Below, one piece after another: positions 1 to 7,702 of a stretch of 34,436 nt of DNA (positions are counted from its first letter, which is position 1; every line of letters starts with the position of its first letter). The stretch spans positions 1 to 34,436 of the forward strand of contig NZ_AZCZ01000030.1 in assembly GCF_001434055.1 (NCBI RefSeq), written 5' to 3'. The translations under genes were made by a program, and so were the position numbers. The notes under the pieces were generated by a model that was given only the letters and a program-made list of their open reading frames with translations, was not told the DNA's origin and did not search any database. Source of the stretch: Levilactobacillus parabrevis ATCC 53295. Its GTDB lineage: Bacteria; Bacillota; Bacilli; Lactobacillales; Lactobacillaceae.

Positions 1-2636
1 CTAACTTGATTATAAAATTCGCCATCATCTTTAATCTTTGATTGTGGAATAATATGATCCACTTGATAAGAAGACAGCTCATCAAAATTGAGCGATTCAT
101 TTATTCCATATAGGTCTTGCCCATTCTGCATAAAATAAAGTGTCATTTTTTCTGTCAATTTTCTTTTATTTTTATCATTAGCAAAGGGCTCCAACTGTTT
201 TTTAACAACATCATCAACAATATTTTTAGCTGTTGCCTTATAAGTATCCAACAACGTTTTTGCTCTTTTTTGGGAACGCTTGGGGTCAATATCAGGATCA
301 CGAGCAGCTTCAACAAAAATCCATTTAGGTTTCTTTCCCATTGCCTTCTCAATGTCTCGAACAACCCCAAGAACCTCACGAATTCCTTTTTTGACACTTG
401 GAGATGTATACAGATTATCAATAATATCCGAGATTCCCAATTCTTGATGACTTTTTATATATTGCTCGTTCATGCTCTCAATCTGCTGTGCGTAAACTTT
501 TTCATTGATAATCGCCATAAAGTTACGTCCACTTTGCCATCTCAGTTGATCAATAATAGATCTACCCGAATTATCAACCAGACCCGTTAATAACTTCCTT
601 GAGAAACGTCCCCAACCGGCTAACGGAACCTTAGCCAACTGATTTTTCTCATCAGTTGATAACCAATTGATTTGATCTATTTGTTGACGCAACATGTCAT
701 TCTTCAGTAAACTCGTCCAATTAATAATTTTTTCCAAATCTTCTCGATATTCTGGTCTATCAACTTTATTACCCAAAATCTTTCTATACGCATAATGTGT
801 GGTCAGACCACTAGTGAAATGCTTAGGATCTGAAAGCCCCGAAATATCTATTTCCCCAGTTTTCTCAAAATAACCTTTCGCCACTAAGAACTCTTTAAAT
901 TCTTTAACTGAGACGCTCTTTTTATTCTTGAATAATCCTTCAAGTACCGCTTCTTTTTGTTCTCGTAAAATATGGCGCTTATTAATTCTTATATTATTTA
1001 ATTCATTAAGAACCATATATTCTTGATACAGTAAGCTACATTTTGGCAAGACTTCTTCACCCAATAAATAAGTATCCGGGGTCTTCATTCGTTGAATGAA
1101 TCTAATCGCCGATTTTGTCTGATCAACTTTTTTATTGAAGTTCCAAATATTAACAGTACCGGGTTGTTTCCGTACCATCCACGAAAAATGAGATCCAGAG
1201 TTTTTAGTCTGTGCCTTCGCAGTTATGAGAGGACCTACAAAATATGGAATGTGAAAGCTAACCAATTCGTCGAGCTTATACTGCTGATTCATAACATCTT
1301 CCATCACTGGATTAGGTGTCATTAACCATGGATAATATTTTCCCTGATTTTCAATGATTTTATCAAGTTCCCCCTGATGAATCTGATATGGGATAGAACC
1401 ATTTTGACTGGTTCTTTGCTTGGGTAAAAATATTTCTTGTTCAATCCAATCTGCAATTTTTTTAGCATTATCATCCTGACCAATATCAGGCTTTATAATT
1501 TTCTTAATAGCACCGTAAAAATAATCTTGCGTATTTTTAGTTGTCGAATTTTGATTATTTAAATAGTCTGCATACTTTCCCAAAATTTCATTTTTTTCTG
1601 TTAGTGTTTTCTCTCCCGCATATTTTTTGAGGATTCTAAGCTGACTTCGATGAAGATTATATTTTTCAACCATGCTTGCAGAAAATCCCTCTTCGTTGGG
1701 AATCAACCGCGTTAAGCTAATTGCATTGTATACACCTAGACACTCTTCTAGCATTTGAATATCATCATCATTTAGCGTACTCTCTAATCTTTCTCGGTCG
1801 TCTTCAAGATTATTCAAACTAAAACTCCAGTCAGACTCCTTTTGAACATCAGAACCGACACCGGATAAAATATTCATCTTAGCTTTATATCCTACAAGAA
1901 GGTTAGCTACAGCATCACGTATATTCTTATCAATTTTAGCTTTCTGTGGCCCACCCTTTAAAAATTCGCTTAGCTCTTTCTTTCGATCCATTGCCTTATT
2001 TCCGCTAAGCATAATATCTTTAAATTTAGAAATATCATCATCGTTATCAGGCAACAATTCAACAATATCTAGTCTTTTCCCAAAATATTCATTCAATGCC
2101 CTGAAGCTGTCCACATACTGGAAACTTTTGAAGTTAAAATCTTGTGGATTCTTATTACCCATCAAGAAGTTCCCGCGATATTTAACAATATGGTGCATAG
2201 CTAAATACACTTCACGAATATCAAACTGCTTGTCTTCCGTCATCAGCTTCCATCGCAAATGATAGATCGTTGGGTAGGCCTTTTGATATTCCTTATCTTG
2301 CTTAAGACTAAAAAGACGGAACTTCTTTTGAAATCTGATATCATCTTTATGAATGCTTGACTGATGTAAACGTTCAAAAAAAGTCGGATCTACTTGTAAA
2401 ATATTTGAATTAACCTTGAAGTAATCCTCCAACAATCTTAAGCGTGCCCGACGACGCTTATATCTACGTCGTGCAATCCGTAGCAATCTGGTCTGAACAG
2501 CTTTGACAGCAGTTCTAAACTTACGTACACCCAGGCCATATTGGTGCCTAACTTGAATCATTCTTCCTGTACTATCAACAACACACCAGCCTACACTGTT
2601 TGATCCTATATCTAAACCAACTCCATAATCTTCCAT
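1..2636 (-). CDS. cas9: Type II CRISPR endonuclease Cas9, N-terminal ~878 residues (gene cut by left window edge)
   Basis: RNA-guided DNA endonuclease. The reverse strand is open without a stop from an ATG at 2634-2636 to the window edge. RuvC-I motif GLDIGSNSVGW carries Asp9, the equivalent of Asp10 in S. pyogenes Cas9. An arginine-rich bridge helix (LLRIARRRYKRRRARLRLL) covers about residues 51-69. RuvC-II motif KWIFVEAARDPD has Glu776. The HNH motif YQVDHIIPQSKIKDD has His861, and the window ends just after it, so RuvC-III and the PAM-interacting domain are outside. The order and spacing match subtype II-A/II-C Cas9, and the large REC lobe favours II-A. A ribosome site AAGGGGG sits 8-9 nt before the ATG. 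cas1, cas2, csn2 and the array, if present, would be downstream, to the left. Codon use is much more AT-rich than the rest of the window, which suggests horizontal acquisition. Identity is certain; integrity of the C-terminus is unknown. Confidence 0.97.
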   Translation of the reverse strand, partial: MEDYGVGLDIGSNSVGWCVVDSTGRMIQVRHQYGLGVRKFRTAVKAVQTRLLRIARRRYKRRRARLRLLEDYFKVNSNILQVDPTFFERLHQSSIHKDDIRFQKKFRLFSLKQDKEYQKAYPTIYHLRWKLMTEDKQFDIREVYLAMHHIVKYRGNFLMGNKNPQDFNFKSFQYVDSFRALNEYFGKRLDIVELLPDNDDDISKFKDIMLSGNKAMDRKKELSEFLKGGPQKAKIDKNIRDAVANLLVGYKAKMNILSGVGSDVQKESDWSFSLNNLEDDRERLESTLNDDDIQMLEECLGVYNAISLTRLIPNEEGFSASMVEKYNLHRSQLRILKKYAGEKTLTEKNEILGKYADYLNNQNSTTKNTQDYFYGAIKKIIKPDIGQDDNAKKIADWIEQEIFLPKQRTSQNGSIPYQIHQGELDKIIENQGKYYPWLMTPNPVMEDVMNQQYKLDELVSFHIPYFVGPLITAKAQTKNSGSHFSWMVRKQPGTVNIWNFNKKVDQTKSAIRFIQRMKTPDTYLLGEEVLPKCSLLYQEYMVLNELNNIRINKRHILREQKEAVLEGLFKNKKSVSVKEFKEFLVAKGYFEKTGEIDISGLSDPKHFTSGLTTHYAYRKILGNKVDRPEYREDLEKIINWTSLLKNDMLRQQIDQINWLSTDEKNQLAKVPLAGWGRFSRKLLTGLVDNSGRSIIDQLRWQSGRNFMAIINEKVYAQQIESMNEQYIKSHQELGISDIIDNLYTSPSVKKGIREVLGVVRDIEKAMGKKPKWIFVEAARDPDIDPKRSQKRAKTLLDTYKATAKNIVDDVVKKQLEPFANDKNKRKLTEKMTLYFMQNGQDLYGINESLNFDELSSYQVDHIIPQSKIKDDGEFYNQV

Positions 2637-2929
2637 ACAGGAATTCCCCCTTAATTCATCTAAACGATATACAACAATATTCCAGCAGATACCCTCATTT
2701 TATGCTGACTTATCCGCAATGTCTACACATTTTCAAATAGTTAATTATTTATATGCCATATTAAAATAAAGATATTCAAGTGCCTCGTTTTACCCTGCAT
2801 AGATATCCAATAAATTAATGTGAAATCCATGATAGAAATAATTATATTTACTCAGTATTGACCAACTTCCTTCTATATACGTCACGCAAGCCCCGTCACC
2901 AAGCCTTTTAATTTCCCAGAATCTTTCTG
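2637..2929. other. AT-rich spacer between cas9 and the T-box promoter
   Basis: No ORF with a ribosome site is seen here. On the reverse strand there is a TATAAT (plus-strand ATTATA at about 2843-2848), which could be the -10 of cas9, but no good -35 lies at 16-18 bp. I looked for a tracrRNA (anti-repeat, nexus hairpin, U-rich terminator) and did not find a convincing one. Without the CRISPR repeat sequence the anti-repeat cannot be tested. Confidence 0.5.
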
Positions 2930-2958
2930 TTGACATCTCCCCCGCCAGCGACTATTAT
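2930..2958 (+). promoter_or_regulatory. Sigma-A promoter of the T-box/oppA transcript
   Basis: TTGACA (2930-2935), 17-bp spacer, TATTAT (2953-2958). It lies directly upstream of the T-box leader, as expected. Confidence 0.85.
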
Positions 2959-2964
2959 TAGAGC

Positions 2965-3246
2965 CAAGTTAGAAATACATGAACGCATCACCAGGAAGAG
3001 TAGTCGTTCCCGCTAAGTTTAGAGACCACTGGTAGCTGAAAAGGTGGCTTACAACGGAACCGCGAAGATGAGCCTGGTAGCTAACAATTGGTGAAAGCTG
3101 ATTGTTCGATTTGAAGCCCGTTACCGCTTCCGACTTTTGGCAACAGAAGTTACGGAGATGGTGGGTGTGAGCCCCCCATGAAACAAGGTGGTACCGCGAG
3201 TGAAATCGTCCTTATGTAAATTACATAAGGACGATTTTATTTTTTA
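2965..3246 (+). promoter_or_regulatory. T-box riboswitch (tRNA-sensing leader), probable Met specifier
   Basis: Uncharged tRNA binding to this leader should permit transcription of the peptide-binding gene. Stem I base pairs CACCAGG (about 2989-2995) with CCTGGT (about 3073-3078). Its specifier loop holds AGTAG on the 5' side and GAAGATGAG on the 3' side, which places ATG (3068-3070) as the most likely specifier codon. The T-box sequence AAGGTGGTACCGCG is at 3185-3198; its TGGT can pair with an ACCA tRNA end having A73, which fits tRNA-Met but also many other tRNAs. The class is certain. The specifier is read from a hand-drawn stem and could be a neighbouring triplet. Confidence 0.93.
3203..3246 (+). 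terminator. T-box regulated terminator hairpin
   Basis: A perfect 17-bp stem (AAATCGTCCTTATGTAA at 3203-3219 pairing with 3221-3237) with a minimal loop is followed by a T-rich run up to 3245. It directly follows the T-box motif and competes with the antiterminator. Confidence 0.92.
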
Positions 3247-3260
3247 GGAGATGTTTTGGG

Positions 3261-4904
3261 ATGAAGAAAAAGGGAACTATTTTAACCGTAGCCGCACTGA
3301 GCCTCTTAACGTTAGCAGGTTGTGGGAGCCAAGCCAGCAGTAGTAACTCCAGTCACAAGTACGCCGCCAAACAGGAATTGAACTGGACCGAATCTTCCGA
3401 ACTGGCCAGCTCCGACCTCGCACAAGCCACGGACACATTGAGCTTCACCGTTCTGCAAAACACGCAGGAAGGTCTCTACCGCCTCAATAGCAAGGGCACA
3501 CCAGCCAACGCCCTCGCTACCAACACCAAAGTCACCAACGGCGGCAAGACTTACACCTTCAACCTCCGCAAGGACGCCAAGTGGTCCAACGGCGATCCCG
3601 TGACCGCCAAAGATTTCGTTTACTCCTGGCAACGGACGCTAGCGCCGAAGACCGCTTCACAAGATGCCTTCTACCTCTATCAGGTCAAGAACGCCGAGGC
3701 CGTTAACAAGGGCAAGAAGTCTCTGAGCGCCTTGGGCATCAAAGCTGATGGCAAATACAAACTGACCGTGCAACTCACCAAGCCCGTTTCCTACTTCAAG
3801 AAACTCCTCGCTTGGCCACTCTTCTACCCGGTTAACCAAAATGCCGTTAACAAGTACGGCAAAAAGTACGGGACCAGTTCCGCCACAACGGTCTACAATG
3901 GCCCCTTCCGTTTGACCGATTGGAACGGAACCGGCAAGACCTGGACACTGGCCAAGAACAAGACTTACTGGGACAAGAAGGCCGTTCACCTGACCAAGAT
4001 CAACGAGCAAGTCACCGAATCCACCACGACCAGCTACAACCTCTATAACGCCAAGAAGACTGACGAGACGCTGCTGAGTGGTCAACAGATCAAGAATAAC
4101 AAGAACAGCAAGGACTTCGTCAAACGACTCCCTACCGGTTCCCAACGACTCGATCTGAACCAAAAGAAAGTCACCGCCTTCAAGAACGCCAACGTTCGCA
4201 AAGCCTTCTCCTTAGCCATCGACCGTAGCCAACTGGTCAACGATGTTTTGCAAGACGGCTCAGTTGCCTCTAAAGGATTTGTTCCCGGCGGCATGGGCAA
4301 CAACCCCAAGACGGGTGAGGCCTTCAACAAAGAAGCCTACGTTAAGTCCGGCGTCTCCTACGACCTCAAACAAGCTAAGAGTCTGCTGGCCAAGGGTCTG
4401 AAGCAGACCGGCGATAAGCAACTCAACGTCACCCTCTCCGTTTCCGATACCGACACCAACAAGCAGACCGCAGAATTCCTGCAAAGTGCCTTGGAGAAGC
4501 TGCCAAACGTCAAGGTAACCATCAAGACGGTACCTTACGTGCAACTGATCACCCAGCAAAACAACGGGAACTACGAGTTAACGTTAGCCGGCTGGCAATC
4601 CGTCTTCGCTGACCCCATCAACTTCCTGGACGTCTTCGAATCCGATTCCAGCTACAACACGACTGGTTGGAAGAACACCGAATTCGATAAGCTCCTCGAC
4701 GAAGCCGAAAACCAAGATGGGAATCAACCCGCAACACGGTGGGCAAAATTGGTCAAAGCTGAAAAGGTCCTGATCAACGACCAAGGCACGATTCCACTGT
4801 ACCAAGCTGCTAAGTCCCAACTGTTACGGAGCAACGTTAAGAGCATCGTTTACAACGGTGCCGGGGTCCCTTACGACTTCAAGACGACTTACATTGCCAA
4901 GTAA
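3261..4904 (+). CDS. oppA: Peptide ABC transporter substrate-binding lipoprotein (OppA/DtpA family)
   Basis: Captures peptides outside the cell and delivers them to an Opp-type importer. The 547-residue protein starts with a lipoprotein signal (MKKKGTILTVAALSLLTLAG) and lipobox LAGC, so Cys21 should be lipidated. The body is SBP_bac_5, with typical stretches such as TVLQNTQEGLYRL near residue 63, DFVYSWQRTLAP near 118, NANVRKAFSLAIDR near 310 and DPINFLDVFESD near 452. TTTAGGAG is 10 nt before the ATG. No permease or ATPase gene is adjacent, so it is probably an orphan binding protein that docks on an Opp permease encoded elsewhere. The upstream T-box ties expression to amino-acid starvation, probably methionine. 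The symbol is a family name; the exact peptide preference is unknown. Confidence 0.92.
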   Translation: MKKKGTILTVAALSLLTLAGCGSQASSSNSSHKYAAKQELNWTESSELASSDLAQATDTLSFTVLQNTQEGLYRLNSKGTPANALATNTKVTNGGKTYTFNLRKDAKWSNGDPVTAKDFVYSWQRTLAPKTASQDAFYLYQVKNAEAVNKGKKSLSALGIKADGKYKLTVQLTKPVSYFKKLLAWPLFYPVNQNAVNKYGKKYGTSSATTVYNGPFRLTDWNGTGKTWTLAKNKTYWDKKAVHLTKINEQVTESTTTSYNLYNAKKTDETLLSGQQIKNNKNSKDFVKRLPTGSQRLDLNQKKVTAFKNANVRKAFSLAIDRSQLVNDVLQDGSVASKGFVPGGMGNNPKTGEAFNKEAYVKSGVSYDLKQAKSLLAKGLKQTGDKQLNVTLSVSDTDTNKQTAEFLQSALEKLPNVKVTIKTVPYVQLITQQNNGNYELTLAGWQSVFADPINFLDVFESDSSYNTTGWKNTEFDKLLDEAENQDGNQPATRWAKLVKAEKVLINDQGTIPLYQAAKSQLLRSNVKSIVYNGAGVPYDFKTTYIAK

Positions 4905-4957
4905 CTAGCAACTGCCAAGCGACTTAGGTTGTTTCATAAGAATCATTATATATAGAA

Positions 4958-5015
4958 GAAACCAGGTTCCAACCAGCGTTTGAAGTGCGCGCGGTTGAAA
5001 CCTGGTTTTCGTTTT
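4958..5015 (+). terminator. Rho-independent terminator after oppA
   Basis: AAACCAGGTTCCAACC (4959-4974) pairs with GGTTGAAACCTGGTTT (4993-5008), followed by TTCGTTTTCG. The stem is long and may also stop transcription arriving from the convergent genes on the right. Confidence 0.85.
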
Positions 5016-5053
5016 CGATTTATTTAAACTTCTGGGAATGACCGTGCCTAACC

Positions 5054-5557
5054 TTACTCATCCGTTGGAATGTAATCCTGAAAGTCCCAGCCCCAAGCAT
5101 GCGCCCGCACTGGTTGGCGGAAGGCATAGACGGCATCCGCTTCGCCCCAGACGTTCAGCGCCTGCGTCCGTTTACCATTGACCTTGACCGTCGTTAACTG
5201 CAACGCATTCAAGTCATCCATGAAGGCTTCGGAATTCAACTCGTAGTAGGCTCGATGATGTTTATCGGTCCGCTGCTTATAGGTCACAAGCGACCTTTCA
5301 CCCCACTGCCAGTCTAGTCGGCTGAGATTGGACTTGGTTGTCTGTAAGTAGTTATAATCCATCCGGTTACTGGTAAACCGTAGCTTGACGGCATAATACG
5401 TTCTCACATGGCCGATCTTTTCCGAGCAAACGTAGCCGTACCAGTTGCCCCGATAACTTTTGGGAAGCTTACTCTTGGCCTGGGCCGTCACGCTACCGGC
5501 AAAAATTGCCACGACCAACCCCGCCAGTTCCAACATTAATTGTTGTGTCTTTTTCAT
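5054..5557 (-). CDS. Putative secreted protein of unknown function (paralogue of the upstream gene)
   Basis: I do not recognise the family. The start is placed at ATG 5555-5557, giving about 167 residues beginning MKKTQQLML. A longer reading would begin at TTG 5566 but would touch the ribosome site (GGGGAGGG, plus-strand 5570-5577). A hydrophobic N-terminal segment ending TAQAKS looks like a Sec signal peptide. The mature part shares a pattern with its neighbour: LPKSYRGNWYGYVCSEKIGHVRTY against IQYQGTWYGYISSEKSHHVRHY, a mid-protein W-x-WG, and a C-terminal FR-P-R-H-WG motif. The two genes are 21 nt apart and appear to be a tandem duplication in one operon. Lactobacillus genomes carry many such small, Tyr/Trp-rich secreted proteins without a known role. 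Confidence 0.8.
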   Translation of the reverse strand: MKKTQQLMLELAGLVVAIFAGSVTAQAKSKLPKSYRGNWYGYVCSEKIGHVRTYYAVKLRFTSNRMDYNYLQTTKSNLSRLDWQWGERSLVTYKQRTDKHHRAYYELNSEAFMDDLNALQLTTVKVNGKRTQALNVWGEADAVYAFRQPVRAHAWGWDFQDYIPTDE

Positions 5558-5578
5558 AATAGCCAACTCCCTCCCCGT

Positions 5579-6079
5579 TTAGTCGTAAAGCTCCAACGAA
5601 TCCTCATAGCCAATACCCCACGGGTGGCTGCGTAACGGTTTGCGGAAGAGGTAGAGGTTCTCGTAGCCTTCATTTAAGATCAACGCCTGCTTACTGGAGC
5701 CCGTCCCGGTGACCGTCCCCAGTCGAATCTTAGCGACCGCATCATCTTCCTCAATAGGCAAATAAATTTTGTAGATCTGACGATTTTTCTTATCTTTCTT
5801 AGCCTTATATATAGCCAACGAAGACGCACCCCAGGTCCACTTGAAATTCTTGAAGCGGGCATTCGTCGTTGTTAGATAATCAAACGAAATCCGCTTCGAC
5901 TTGACCGTGATTTTACTGAAATCATAATGACGCACGTGATGGCTCTTTTCCGAACTTATGTAGCCGTACCACGTCCCCTGATACTGGATTGGCAACGCAT
6001 CTGCTTGGGCCGGCACCGTCAGTAGTGCCCCACCCAGCAAGATACCCACTAAGCCAAAGAGAAATCCTTTCCCACACAT
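5579..6079 (-). CDS. Putative secreted protein of unknown function
   Basis: First gene of a two-gene tandem pair. The start is placed at ATG 6077-6079 (third codon of the longest frame) because AGGGG (plus-strand 6086-6090) lies 6 nt from it but 0 nt from the upstream ATG. The N-terminus is a signal peptide, hydrophobic through GLVGILLGGALLTVPAQA, with likely cleavage after AQA. The mature domain of about 140 residues is predicted beta-rich, with WYGYISSEK, FKWTWGASSLAIYKA and FRKPLRSHPWG. These three blocks recur in the following gene. No catalytic motif is visible. Secretion is well supported; function is unknown. Confidence 0.8.
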   Translation of the reverse strand: MCGKGFLFGLVGILLGGALLTVPAQADALPIQYQGTWYGYISSEKSHHVRHYDFSKITVKSKRISFDYLTTTNARFKNFKWTWGASSLAIYKAKKDKKNRQIYKIYLPIEEDDAVAKIRLGTVTGTGSSKQALILNEGYENLYLFRKPLRSHPWGIGYEDSLELYD

Positions 6080-6259
6080 CGGCATCCCCTACTTTCCGAA
6101 ATAATTGTTACCGAAACTAACTATCCTAAATATAAGTCAACAAGGTAAATTAAACAAGCTGTTTTTGGTCTGAGCAGCTGGATAAATTACCGGTCTGACG
6201 TCACTTTTATCATTTGATTTATCCAAATTACATAATATGTCTCTTCCAATATAAAAAAC

Positions 6260-6289
6260 GGGTGTCAACCGCGGCTGCAGCTAACACCC
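6260..6289 (-). terminator. Terminator downstream of the ROK repressor
   Basis: GGGTGT (6260-6265) pairs with ACACCC (6284-6289) around a GC-rich loop with internal pairing. On the reverse strand it is followed by CGTTTTTTAT, and on the plus strand by a TTCTTTTTT run, so it may act in both directions. Confidence 0.75.
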
Positions 6290-6345
6290 AATTCTTTTTT
6301 AATCTACGTTAAAGGCTGACCATTCGTCCAACTTTTACCAACACT

Positions 6346-7515
6346 TTAATTATCCGTATAGTCCCAGAAGTGCAACTTCACTCCAGTCAGCCCCAGCACG
6401 GTATGGCTGGTCAAAGCCGCTCCGCCTAGCAGGGTAGCCAACTGGATATTCGGAATCAACTTCACCGGAATATCATAGCCCGACAACCGCTTGAAGTAGT
6501 TGCGGACCTGAGGAATAGCACTGGGAATCTGGTGCAGGAGTGGCGAATTCAGGTAGAAGACATCGGGATCGAGCATCCCTACCACATTATTCAGAATGCC
6601 AGCGATACCGTTCGCAAATTGCGACAGCACCGTGATCACCTCGGCATTGTGGTCGGCATATAGTTTAGAAATTTCATCTAACGACATGTCCGCCTTCCCC
6701 AGCAAGTCGCTGATCTGATGAATCACGGCATACTCGGAGTAGACATCCTGATATGTCACCTGGCTGCGACTGTTATTGATGGAGAACGCCGGCATAACAA
6801 TATTGTGGCCGAGATTCCCCACCCGACCTTGCGACCCCCGGTAGAGCTTGTTCTCCAAAATAAAACCAGCCGCAATTCCCTGATGGATGCTCAGTGTCAC
6901 CGTGTTCTCCAGGCCAAACTCCTCCACAAAGTCGCGGGAGTAGATGGCGGAGAGGTTTGCCTCATTTTCTAACAAGATTGGCACCCCATATTTCGCGAAA
7001 TAGGCCTTGAGGTCCAAGTCGCCGAGGTTCAGGAAGGACTCCTGAACTTGCGTGCCGTTGGTAATCCCGTGGATGGCAAAACAGATGCCCACCAAGCCAC
7101 GTGTCGTGCCGGGAATCGCCGTGAAGTGGCCAATCAAGTCGTCCAAAGTGGCCGCCAAATCCGTGATTGCCGTAGTCGTGACCTGCTGGAACTGTAGCGT
7201 CTCGCCGTCCAAGTAGCAGGCCAGCGCCCGAATCACCTGAGAGTCCAGCTCGACCGTCAACGTATAGCCGTAGCGCCGGTTGATTTCAATCAACGTAGGC
7301 TTCCGACCACCATTTGAAGACGCCGACCCGGAACCAATCTCAGAGACGACACCCTGATCCTGCATCTCACTACACAGCAGCGACACGGTGGCCTTATTCA
7401 GACCCAGGTCACGGGCAATCGCCGACCGCGACGTTGCGCGGTGATTGAAAATGTACTCAACAATTCTTTGATAGTTGTAATCATGTGAATTACTTCGACT
7501 CGCTGATTCCGCCAC
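6346..7515 (-). CDS. xylR: ROK-family transcriptional repressor, XylR-like
   Basis: Sugar-responsive repressor, probably of the adjacent xylo-oligosaccharide operon. The N-terminal winged helix (about residues 15-75 from the chosen start) reads NYQRIVEYIFNHRATSRSAIARDLGLNKATVSLLCSEM, followed by a ROK kinase-like domain with GIAAGFILENKLYRGSQGRVGNLGH. The ROK zinc motif CxCGxxGC is absent, so it is a regulator rather than a kinase. The start is taken as GTG 7513-7515 because GGGAG lies about 8 nt upstream; a GTG three codons earlier overlaps that ribosome site. It is transcribed in the same direction as xynP-xynB but separated from them by a terminator, so it has its own promoter. The target operon is inferred from position and family only. 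Confidence 0.8.
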   Translation of the reverse strand: MAESASRSNSHDYNYQRIVEYIFNHRATSRSAIARDLGLNKATVSLLCSEMQDQGVVSEIGSGSASSNGGRKPTLIEINRRYGYTLTVELDSQVIRALACYLDGETLQFQQVTTTAITDLAATLDDLIGHFTAIPGTTRGLVGICFAIHGITNGTQVQESFLNLGDLDLKAYFAKYGVPILLENEANLSAIYSRDFVEEFGLENTVTLSIHQGIAAGFILENKLYRGSQGRVGNLGHNIVMPAFSINNSRSQVTYQDVYSEYAVIHQISDLLGKADMSLDEISKLYADHNAEVITVLSQFANGIAGILNNVVGMLDPDVFYLNSPLLHQIPSAIPQVRNYFKRLSGYDIPVKLIPNIQLATLLGGAALTSHTVLGLTGVKLHFWDYTDN

Positions 7516-7653
7516 AACGTCCACTCCCGACTAATTTTTCACAAATTCACGTGTGTACCAAAAGTTTAACACACTCTGCTAAGAGCACTAAACGATTCTT
7601 TCTTTTCATTTTGTCGTGCGCTGCCCCACCCCAGTGAAGACCAATGCCAGCGG

Positions 7654-7695
7654 CGAAAAATGATCTAACCCCTATGTGAGATTAGACCATTTTTC
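7654..7695 (-). terminator. Terminator of the xynP-xynB operon
   Basis: GAAAAATG-A-TCTAA (7654-7667) pairs with TTAGA-C-CATTTTTC (7682-7695), right after the xynB stop. The A/T-rich outer arms supply the T-run on either strand. Confidence 0.7.
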
Positions 7696-7702
7696 ACCAA
7701 GC

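Noticed and set aside
155-421. Short reverse-strand frame (88 codons) and a plus-strand frame (117-590)
   Set aside because: Both are out-of-frame shadows of the long Cas9 reading frame, which carries all the family motifs.
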